A stretch of 64,000 nucleotides of DNA, taken from NCBI GenBank assembly GCA_009869945.1, contig WIXG01000006.1, positions 372,001-436,000 of the forward strand. The letters are read 5' to 3'. Origin of the DNA: Mesaphorura yosii. Taxonomy: Eukaryota; Arthropoda; Collembola; Poduromorpha; Tullbergiidae. The position numbers and the translations under genes were made by a program. Below, in pieces: positions 1-10,289 of the stretch. The notes under the pieces were generated by a model, which did no database searches, had not been told where the DNA came from, and saw only the letters and a list, made by a program, of their open reading frames with translations. Numbering within the stretch: position 1 is the first letter of the stretch; every line of letters starts with the position of its first letter.

Positions 1-833
1 TGACCACTTTGCTGTGATCTTTATGATTAAACAGAGTTTCAGAACCAAGCCACGTTTCTAGTTTGCAAAATGTTCAAAAGATTTTATTTTCGCTTTAGAT
101 TTTGCAATTTTTGTATTATTTGACAATAATTCTCGTACACTAGTTTACAGTTATTTTGTACTTCGCGTTCAGCTATAATGCGTCAGTTGCTAGATCATAA
201 CTAATGCTAGCATTACTTGAAGCATCAAAATAAGTTAAAGTCTCATTTTTGGTTTGTTGTAAGAAAGTTAATAAGTCGTATAGTTTGCTGGCGTAAAAGT
301 TTTTCCACTAGACTTGTAATTAGATATCACGAAAGGTACTTGTTTCTCAGTCCAGAATTGGTACGCTGGAGGATACCCTCAATTACAATCTTTATCTAAT
401 CTATCCATACAACGTCAATCGGAAAATGAGACTTTATTTAGACTTATTCTGGAAAAAAGTGACTGACCTGCTTTAAGTTGTGACATTTTGCGCATTTGAT
501 ACGTTATGAGGAAAATAAACAAAGTAATTTCGACTTTACTGCCTGATTCATGCTCGTCGCTGTCTATTGTTCCATTTCAACATACAATTGACAATTGCTT
601 CTAAATTTGCATTAGGTTGAGCCAAATCTAGGCAGAAGTAGAGCAGGCCAGAGGTTAGTCAGCGTCGGCTCAGCGTATCATTTAAAAACGGTTCTATAAA
701 AACTCGGAGGAATATTCAACTACATTACGAAATCACCAAAATGATTCGCACGAAACTAAAGACTGAGATCGTTTTTAGAAAGTCGTTTCTGACATGAATG
801 AGCTTTTAACAGTAGGCGTCTTACAGTTAGCAA
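1..833. other. Non-coding flank downstream of HEXIM
   Basis: I see no supported gene here. The sequence is AT-rich and the only open frames are short and lack splice-site or composition support. It lies beyond the putative HEXIM poly(A) signal. Confidence 0.6.
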
Positions 834-839
834 TTTATT
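834..839 (-). terminator. Putative poly(A) signal of HEXIM gene
   Basis: TTTATT on the plus strand reads AATAAA on the minus strand. It lies about 200 bp downstream of the spliced HEXIM stop codon, in an AT-rich stretch, and is the first good signal after the gene. The cleavage site was not identified. Confidence 0.5.
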
Positions 840-1038
840 TTAATTTTGAATTTGTTGTATTTGTTACAGTTACAAGATGGGTCAAAAACACAGCCGGATA
901 AAGTCGATAAAGAGTTAAATCTCTGCTGTTGTTATAGAAATTTTGTATGCTCGGTCAACGTGTAATGTAAAGTGAAAGAGGAATGCCACTTATCCGACTA
1001 TTGTACATACGACTTTAATGTTCTCGTACGTCTCGCAC

Positions 1039-2851
1039 TCAGGGTATTGCAGTCGAACTCACATTGTCGTCACCGCCACACGGACTCGTCATGGTCGCGT
1101 ACTGCGACACTGTCATTGTTGCATGACTGCTCGACACGTCGTTCGAACTCGTCGATGTCTCGTTCTGTCCCCTGTGGCAGGCATTGCGGTCAAAGTCGTG
1201 GCCACCGTCGCCGTCTATGTCTCTTGAGTCTTCTGAATCATCACAGTGGGTGGGTTGCGGACTTGTACTATTGTGGGCGTGGGTAGCCATTATAGCGGCA
1301 GGAAGAGAACGTGGGGATGCGTTGTAACTACTGGAAGCTGTGAATTTCCATAAATTGACTCAATTAAAAACCTGACCTTGCATTTGTTTATTGATATTCG
1401 TCTGATTTACCCAGATTGGGAGGATGAGTCCGGCCAGTATCACAAACTTCGTCAGTGGAACAGCACTCAGGAGATGGAGGGCCGGCTGGGCCTGGAATGG
1501 CGCCGTCGCCTTGAGCATATTGAGCCTGAGCCTCTCGCTCTCGACGCCCAAGCGAGTGGTAGGTACCAGTCCCCTTCAGCAGAACTTTGTTGTCGGACCG
1601 AAGCTTCCGATTCTCGTCTCGAAGCCGAAACAGTTCTTGCTGGAATTGACTTAGCATCGTGCTCGTGAGCAAAAGTCCTGAGTTTCGAGACTCGTCCTCG
1701 TCGGAGGAGTTGTAGTATTCTTCGCCGTAGTTTAATGCCACATTGCTTCTTGTGCTCGTGTTTACCTCCTGCTGATTGACGTCTTGACAGTTACCAGTTT
1801 CAACTTCCATTTGATTCTGGCCCGGAAAATTTTGTTGGTCATTCTGAGCCTTGTCGCTTTGCTGAATGTACTCGTCACCCGCTCCGCTGCTGCTTCCGGA
1901 TCTGTCCATGTGGATATTGGCGTTGTTCTTCTCCTCCAACACGGTTCTCAACGTGTACTCGAGTGACTCGACTCTTTCCTCCAGCAGCTGGTACTCTTGA
2001 ATCAGTTGAGGCTTCGTCATCGTGTTCAGTCTCTCTGTATGAACAACTTCATAGGCATTTGAAAAATCTCGGACCAGGTAGGCCTCTTCCTCTTCGTCCG
2101 AGGTCGAGGAGAATTGATCACCCCCATTCGCCAGCATGTCCAGGCCCAATGGGTCGTCCTGGGAAGAGGAGTACGAACGCTGACGGTGATGCTGCTGCCC
2201 ATTACTCAAGAACGGAAGACTCTTATTGCCATTGTCAACGAGTTGATTATTGTAGTAGAAGTGGTCATCGTGTTCCTTCATCAAAAACTCATTGTTGTTG
2301 TTGGGGGCTGGCTGCGTATTGCGGCGCAGGCGCTTGGCACTCGAGTTCCTTTTGTGGTGTCGTCTGGGGCGCTTGTGTGCTCGCTTACCACCATTGTTAC
2401 TGTTATGGACTTGGTTGGCGTTAGCATTCCCGGGAGCATTGTTATCGCTGGCATTATTGTTGGTGTTGGGTCCGTCAAAATTGTTGGTCCAACCAGTTTT
2501 CGCATTTGCATTTGCTCCCCTTCGCCGATTCCGATTTCGATAGTGGTTATTGTGGAAGCTTGGATTATTGCCGTTGTTCCTTTGTTTTGACCACGACGCT
2601 GGATTCGCCTTCGCATTCTGTTGACGGCGACCCTGCTGCTTGTCTTGTGGTGCAGCGCTGGGAGCAGGCACGGAGGAGGAGGTGGCCTCCATCGCTAGAT
2701 CTTGTGACGTCGCGGTCTCTGGCCCTGCCTTCCTGCCACCACTCTCATCTTCTTGGTCGTTGTTTCCTCCGCTGTTGGTATTATTTCCCTGTGGCTGCTG
2801 TTCATGCTGGCTTGCGTTGCACGTCGTAAATAGAACTTCGCTTTCTGCCAT
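1039..2851 (-). CDS. Hexim: HEXIM, 7SK snRNA-dependent inhibitor of P-TEFb (CDK9/cyclin T)
   Basis: HEXIM proteins bind 7SK RNA through an Arg/Lys-rich motif and then dock on cyclin T to inhibit CDK9, restraining release of paused RNA polymerase II in the nucleus. Seen here: an Asn/Gly-rich N-terminus; a basic motif at about residues 156-178 (KRAHKRPRRHHKR then AKRLRR); an FLM motif near 190 followed by acidic residues; an acidic patch DEEEE near 252-256; a coiled coil at about 279-309 (LIQEYQLLEERVESLEY); and a second coil at about 397-426 (LSQFQQELFRLRDENRKLR). The start is the ATG at 2851; the frame is open further upstream but has no ATG. Read straight through, the CDS ends at 1388 (487 aa). 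A GT-AG intron at 1410-1338 removes that stop and gives a 579-aa form ending at 1039. Family assignment is firm; which C-terminus is used is unsettled. Confidence 0.88.
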
Positions 2852-2866
2852 AATGCATGAGGTACA

Positions 2867-2968
2867 CTGCAAACGATTTCCCAAATTTAGTCACAGCAAA
2901 TGCACAGTCGAGATGCAGTCGAATACACTAGAGTAGAGCTACGCTTGGCTCTTGCGCTGCTGGCTTAC
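2867..2968 (-). other. Probable 5'UTR intron of HEXIM
   Basis: On the minus strand a strong donor (CAG then GTAAGC, exon edge at 2969) is paired with an acceptor TTTGCAG (exon resumes at 2866), 15 bases before the ATG. The 102-bp length fits the other introns in the window. The first, untranslated exon would lie from 2969 into roughly 3.1-3.4 kb; its 5' end was not found. Confidence 0.55.
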
Positions 2969-5900
2969 CTGTTTTATACGTTGCGTTGGTTGAATGGTGG
3001 GGTTTGTTGCGCCTTCTCTGGCCCACTTGATACTCGTTCTTTGCTCGAACACTGAACACGTACTGATGCTCAGCAAGCACTGAAATGGATGGCTGTGCGT
3101 ACGCTAGCTCGCTAACAATACGACAGTCTTGTGAATGCAGTATTGCTCGTATTTCTCTTGATCAACTAAAGCTAAGATATTCTCTCTTTGACGTGCTCTG
3201 ACACACTGAGCTCTCTTCTCCCAACTCCATACTCTTTAATACGAACAGCGACTCTTCTGCCTCCCGTGCCTTTACACACGTACAGACGCTACATACGGAC
3301 CACCACAAACCCTCAGCAGAGAACGACCACACCACGCACTTTCGCATGCTGTTCGTGCTCGCGCTGTTGGTCCAATTCCGCCCATGCAACTAGTCCCACA
3401 TGCAAATAGTGGCTGTTACGGAGCCGAGGCAATTAACTAATTCCAATTAACTGGTTGCGATCGCCACTGGAATTCGCCCTGGCCATTGTGCCGTTTCTCT
3501 GGTCCGGATTTATTGATTTGCTGCCGTTTGCGAGTGCACGGAACCATCCATTGTTCATTGTATGCAGGCAAAGGCTGGGCCGTACTCTCCTCTTCTGCAT
3601 AGTCAGCATAATGTGCACACAATGCATTGTGTACGGGCATCGATGTACTGGCTTCGCACGCAATGCTGCTGTGTGATATTTTATAGGCTTCAAACTTTTA
3701 TAATTTTAGTTTGCTGGGTATGCTTAGATGATGAACACCGACACCAGCTTGGCTCTGCCAAAATAAATCGCCAGGACCGAAACCAGTGCAGAAATGCGCC
3801 CAAATTCCGCCCAGAGACGGCGAATGTGTGCTGGACCCCATAAAATGCGTTGCTCCGGAAAAGGTCGACTCGCTTGATGAGTTTGGAGTATCATTTGCAT
3901 GAAAAGTACTCACGAAGCTTCTCATAGGTTTGAATCGAATCGTTTGCGTAGTTTGCACTTTAGAGTGAATTTCAATCCGGAGCCGGAGCTCAAAATAATT
4001 TTTACAGATGACGACGGCGATGTAGGACCACTCATAAAATGTCGGGAAGAATAAAATCAGGCAGGCAGAAGTGTACGCAACGACGCAGCGCAGCGCCATG
4101 AATTTAGAGAGATTTTTGCATTTCTTTTGTGTGCGCCGTGGCTTGGCTTGTCAGCTCAGGTTGGCCTTAAAATCTCTCTGACTGCGCCTAGTGCGGCCTG
4201 TGCTGTGTCCCTGAACAATTCATTCTTGCCATTACGATTTTATTAACATTAGCAATGGCGAATGGCGTAAACAGCGTTACCATAGTCATGGCCCTGTTTG
4301 TTGCCTCTTGCATGCACCTCATTTGCACGTAGTCGTTTCGCAGGTTGTAGTTATCCACTTGTTACACTGAGAAAGAGATAACAACCAACAACATCAAATC
4401 ACCACGATGCAATTGCCGATATGGATGCATGATGCATGACGAGTTGATGAGCAATAGACAGGCGACTTAACCTTTGGAACTGCAACTTGGAATGCAAATT
4501 GCATCCGATGGACACGAAGTCGCTGGGCTGGAAACCGATGAATGCTGTGTCGACTGTAGACGCAAAGCTGGCTGGCACATTTCAGGCTTGCCTGGCGTCT
4601 GGCAATATTTAATAACCTTTCCTTCTTTATCGTGCCTTGCCTCCACACAAACGCTAGGGTTGGATAATCCTAATTTCCAATCTGGTCCAACTTGGTTTGG
4701 GCTTTGGCAAAACAACAGCCCACTGCTGGTAATTCGTATCGTAATTCCTTCGCCGCATTTCTATCAACGTGTCAGGCATTCACATTCACACACAATGGCA
4801 TGGGCTGGCTGCTGGCTCATTTGGCTCACACAAAGTACAAAATGCGATACGAATTTACGAATGCATGAACGAGAAAAAGAAAACACACGATCGTGCTTGT
4901 GCTGCACGGCGTAGTCAAACACTCACAGCATAGCCAATGCCAATGGGTTAACTTCCACTATCCGTCCGTCCGCTTATTTACATTGTATCGCCTTACGCGT
5001 ACGCCACGCTACGCATTCATTCTGCAATGGCAATAATAATTCCGCTGTACAGGAACAACACGACGAAGGAAGATAGCAGATTCACCGACGAGTGGCCGTG
5101 CAGGATGCGTAATAAATGTAAAATGATTTAGTCAATTACAGTGCAGGAGCACTGCTTGTAATTTAGCATCGGCCATTAAAGTTAATTGTTGCTAAGAACG
5201 AGATCCAACTACTTGTGGGCAATCGCAGTCAAAATGGCACTGCAAAAACGCTGAGCAATGCTGAAAGTGAAAAGCTCAGCGCAGACTCGCCAATGCGAAG
5301 TCACAGCGCACGGTTGATTAGCAATGAGAATCCATGAAATTCATAAATTGACTTTTGCCACTACCGAGCTAGCCAAGCCAGTCATCCAAGAAACTGTGGA
5401 GACGATGGGATGCGATGAATTGAATCTTGGGTTATAGTTTTATGGCTTATAAGGACAGCCGAGCCAAGAACTAAGTCAGAGTCAAGAAAAGGTTCTTCTT
5501 GCTCACTTGCATTAGGCAATGTTGTGCTTGGGGCTGGGAACCCTCAAACAAGCAAGGCAGAAAACTTTACTACGCAGAAACTCTGAAACTCTCAACTGCA
5601 CCAGCAGATTTCCTTTCCCATTCGCCATTTGACTCCACTGCATTGCAATTTGCATTGAATTATTGCAAAAAAAAATCTCAACTCGTCGTCTTCGCTGCTG
5701 CTGCTGCTCTGACAGCTCGCATGGCTTGGCGAAAGCAAAAGCAATAACACAGACAAACGCTTGAAAATCGAGCAAAATAGCGAATAGGTGTCTCATAAGC
5801 CCAGTTCGAAATTCACATCGCATCACACAAGTACAATGCAGAGCAGAATGCAGAATGCATGTCATCTGTCAAGTCAATCTTAATCTCAAGCGTTTGTGAT

Positions 5901-6574
5901 TTTCATTAGCGTCTGCCTGTTTTCCATCCGAATCCGGATTTCTGGCCGGGGCTCAAGCCGAGAGCAGAAGATGCAGCCCGAGGCAAAGCGATTCAATAAA
6001 TCAAAGCCCGTCACAGTCATAAAAATGATTTTCATTGTCAGTTTCGTTTTCCGGACGCCAAATTTCCTCTTCTGTCATGGCAGATCCAAACTCGTGCAGA
6101 CTCGAAGGTGGTGGTCGTTCATGTATTGCTTTGATGGCTCGTCCGCGATGTTGTGTGCCGCCATGCCGTCTTGGCTTGACTTCTTTTTATGGTGTAAAGT
6201 ACATCAAAGTGTAAAGTGCTTGGCTGCATGCACGAGAATAATAAAACGCGAAAAGGACACAAACACAAGTGCGATATAAAAAACAACTCGGCCCAAACTA
6301 CGCACTTGCAGCTTGTACAAGGCGCTACGCGTTATCGCAGAAATGTGAATCCATCGCTTGCGAATTCAGATCGTCCGAGATCGCACATAAGCACAGTAAG
6401 CAGAAAAGAAGACATTATTCAAAGCTAGTCGGACCGATCGGCGGAATTAATTGCCAGGCTCCAATCATTAAATTAGTGAACAATTGCGACAGTGCAAGCA
6501 GATTTAAATGCCAGCACGCAACGAGCAGATGAGCCGGAGTGGAAACGCAACGGCAAGGCAATAATAACATTGAG

Positions 6575-6657
6575 TACATTGTAGGCAATCTTCTTTGTTT
6601 TCCCCCACCTTCGGCAGACAAATCTTTTCCTCAATGCGATAGCCTGCCTACAATGTA
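6575..6657. repeat. Inverted repeat, 13-bp perfect arms, 57-base loop
   Basis: TACATTGTAGGCA at 6575-6587 is matched by its exact reverse complement at 6645-6657. Pairing does not continue cleanly into the loop, so this is not a convincing microRNA precursor. It lies in non-coding DNA. Confidence 0.6.
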
Positions 6658-8290
6658 TATGCACTTCAGATATAAAGGAAAAGTGTATCATGCGCTGGCA
6701 ATCGCATTGAAAACCCTTTTCAATGTTTTCAAGCTGGTAGGCTTTGGACTTGGACTTGAGGTTTGGCTCTGAATCGAAGGCTGCGGCTGGATTGCTGGCT
6801 GAGGCAGAGAGGTGATAAATATACCACGCACTCAGCGACTACTCCCTTATTTTTAGCACATGGAAGGATCCGCAGAGTTGGAGTGGACTTGGATTTGGTA
6901 TGCCTATGCCTATGTGCTGTGCAAGGATGCAACACAAAGTGCAATGCAGTCAGTCGCATCTCCCTGCACGACTCGATTGTTGGAATTCTAAATTCTCATT
7001 CTGGGTCTGGGGTCTGCGTGTTCTGAGTCCAATAAATTGAAGTTGAGCACTTTAAAAAGTTAGCCAGAAACCGAAACCACAAGCGTTAACCCAAAGCCAG
7101 ATTATGATAAACCGATCACATGGAAGTGGACGACAGCCGCTTCCATGCCGCTGAACTTGATGGTCAATTCATTTCTACTTTGCTTGTGCCGTATTAACTA
7201 AATTGCCATCTTGGTTGATGAGCTTGCATGTCGTGGACCATGAATTTATGTTTTATGGCTCTTACATGGAAATAAGTTCCATTACATCACCGCACCGGTG
7301 CTCCTGCACTAAAATTAGCATTTCTATCTTCCCAGGAGTGTCTTACTCTGCCCCACGCTGACTGAGCACTAAATATCTACATTAAGTTGAGCTGGTAAAC
7401 ATTCTAAACATGCAAAAGTTGGGAGCACAGAGCAATACACTCGCGACTTTGCAGTTTGCGCTGGCGCAAGGCAAATAGACAAATATGAACCCAGTTCGAT
7501 GCTCGACAACGACGCGTGGCGTGGCTTGCTTTCGTGTTTGTGCTTAATAGCGTGAAATATGTCTCGTCATGTAAGCTAAACTTGTCAACTTTCATTCCCA
7601 AGACACAACGCTCCATGCTGCAACCTAATTTATTCCTAATCACATCAATAATTTACTATTCATGCAACTGTGCGCGTACTTCGCTGTCTTTGCCAGTAGA
7701 CAGGCTCAGCCCAAAATAAAAAAAGACGGCGAATCAGCACTTAAAATAGCAGATATTTGCATATCGCATTCTCAATCGCAATAACATGTGACATTGCACT
7801 GAGATTAAGAAGTGGACGAACTCAATGGATTAAGTGCCGTCGGCCTCTTGAAAATGTCTCAGATTCAGCGTCTAGCACGGAAGTCTTGTTCATGTCCCAG
7901 TGCGTGACAGTTTGATGCTAATCAATTCAGCATTGACTGGAAAAAATGGAACTCCATCCACAATTTACAAACCTAAATTGGCAATCCTTTTATTTGAAAA
8001 TGTAATAATGTTGTGTACGAAATGAACAATGAACGTGATTTTGACGTTGACAAGTACGAGCATTACGGAAGATCAGTGCAAATGCAAAACTACAACAATA
8101 CAACAATGTCTTAATGCCTGTGGTCTATGCCTTCACCGCACGCGCAATAGCTTAACAAACCTCGCACCCATCATAGCAATTAACGGGTCAACTCAATAAA
8201 ACATAAACTGGTGAATCATTACCCTTAATCATAGTCATACATCAAAGGAAGCTAACAGTCAACAGATAACAATCAAAAAACAGTTCGTTG

Positions 8291-8302
8291 CACGTGCACG
8301 TG
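8291..8302. promoter_or_regulatory. Double E-box palindrome CACGTGCACGTG
   Basis: Two canonical CACGTG E-boxes (recognition core of many bHLH factors) abut to make a 12-bp palindrome. The same 12-mer occurs at 14974-14985, so the pair flanks the winged-helix/phosphorylase gene. Regulatory function is inferred only from motif identity and repetition. Confidence 0.4.
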
Positions 8303-10289
8303 CGATTCGAGTAAAAACAAGGCTGCATTCGTGTCGTAAACCCTAATTCTAATTCTAGTTCATTTGGTCATGATAAGGTTCCAATATCATTTCCGTAGAA
8401 GTAAAGTAATGTTTGGCAAATCATTTCCAAATAGCAACAGCAACAGCTTTACGGAAGCCTAAGGTGTAGTGTGACTACGAAACTCACTTCACATCACGCC
8501 ATAATACTTTTCAATTCTTACGCATGGCATGGTCAACTTGTGTTTGTACTTTGTACATGTATGAATTTGTCGTATGAATTATTGATAACCGTAAGAGCTA
8601 CGATCGTACCAGTATAATTTCGTAATCAGTAGTACAATACTTAAAATTAATACGTATATTGATATATCATTTTCCCACTTCACTGGATACAATCTTAATA
8701 TTTCTTTCTCTCATACATTCTCTCTGTCTGTAATAATTTCTTAAAGATATAATACTTTAGTCTATCATGCAGGTGGTAATTAATTGGAAGAGGTAACCAT
8801 GAATCGATGACAGCAGCAGCAGCACAGAAGAGTTTACGTAATCTACGTTAAATGTACAAATGAGCATTTGAGATTGAATACACAGGTACCATCGTTTAGC
8901 TTGCATCTTTCTTATCTCCTTCAATTGGCCATTCAGTTGCTTTCATATTACATCAATTTCAGTTTGTCACATGTTGCCCGATTTCATTTCAAACGCTAAT
9001 GCAAACACATTTCCATTTCTTAGCCGTCGTCAGCCCTCATGGTAAAATGGTAACAATCACAAAAGCACACAATTCGGATCTACCAGAATCATCTGAACCC
9101 TACCGCCATAACATTTCCTACTTCTACTTGAAGTCACATAGCAAGAATTTTATACCAAAGCTATTGTTCACATACTATATTTCTATTTTACTACTACTGC
9201 GAAATGTTACTTCCTCATTCTTTTTAGCTACATTCTGTCCACATTAAATAATTGTAATAACTATTCAAATTTAAGGTTCAATGCAACGGTGCTTTACATT
9301 AACTAGTTGCTCGTAATCTACTTTGCATAATGAAATGTTCGTCAATTAGCTGCCGACATTTACGAGACCGTTAACATAGTTTGAACTTTTGAACACTGTC
9401 TCAAGCTTATCTTCTACAATTTCTCGAAAAGGCTACACAAACTGGCCGAAGTAATTCAACATGAATCTGCGTTTTTGACTACAAGAATGACATCGTTAAC
9501 ATAAGCTGGCAAAGCAATAATGACATGGAGACCTTGTGTTCCATAAAGGCATATAATATCAGATTATGATAAGACTAGTCTCAGGAAATTTACAAATTTG
9601 TGTGCACAAACGTGCAACAAACCACCTGAGGTTTACCTGAGCATTCATTTTAGTGTGACCAGTTGACTTTCAATTGGGCTAAATGCACGTAAAGCTTCCA
9701 GTTCACTTAAGCAAGGGTCGAAATTCAATTCTACCGAAACATCGACTAGTTTTTCATTGTACCACGAAGAAGTAAGAAATTTTAAAGAAAATTCAACTCA
9801 GCTAGAGAAATGGAGCGAGCGACACATGGAAGTTAGCAGGAATGACTCTTAATTGTAAAGGTCAGCAAGAACGTAACTAAGCTAATGTACAAGGAGAAAT
9901 TCGTAAAGAGAGGGCTTGTCAAAAGTAGCACATGTGTATACAACTTTATAATAGCAAGTTATTTAAAATTCGGGTATAAAATGGGACTTGAAAGTTCAGT
10001 CCACACTCAAATTTGGTAAGCAGTTGCGTGGTAGGCAAAACAGTTCTGGCATACGCTAGTCTACAAAACACTCTACTTTATATTTGTAATTTGACATGGA
10101 ATAGCAAAGACGAAGAGGGAACTGAATACCGTGCAAGTAATTCTAGAATAGTTAGAATTAGATTAGATAGATACGCTGGCTGAAATTTACAAGCCTAAAG
10201 CCGCTTAATTAAAGTACAGCTAACTTAGACGGTGCGTGATGCTTCCTTGTTTCGGAGGTAAATGCAATGCTGAAGAGAATGCTTTTGTC

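Larger units (their letters stand above)
3400..10289. other. Gene-poor intergenic tract
   Basis: No exon set with consistent splice phases and a recognisable product was found on either strand. Open frames reach 133 aa (minus, 3698-4099), about what chance gives in this much sequence. A TATA-like element at 9975-9982 has a TCAGT 22-25 bp downstream, too close for a standard TATA-initiator pair. The 3' end of the winged-helix/phosphorylase gene lies at the right edge; no clear AATAAA was found for it. Confidence 0.5.

Noticed and set aside
877-918. Short plus-strand peptide MGQKHSRIKSIKS after a TTGTTACAG acceptor-like site
   Set aside because: Only 13 codons, no upstream exon, and it lies in the 3'UTR of HEXIM on the other strand.
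1784-2936. Several plus-strand frames of 60-158 codons across the HEXIM gene
   Set aside because: They are antisense shadows of the HEXIM exon, hydrophobic because they are read opposite Asn- and Gln-rich codons. No domain or splice support.
3698-4099. 133-codon minus-strand frame with a hydrophobic N-terminus
   Set aside because: Rough stop-codon statistics predict several frames of this length by chance in 64 kb. No splice context, homology or composition signal.
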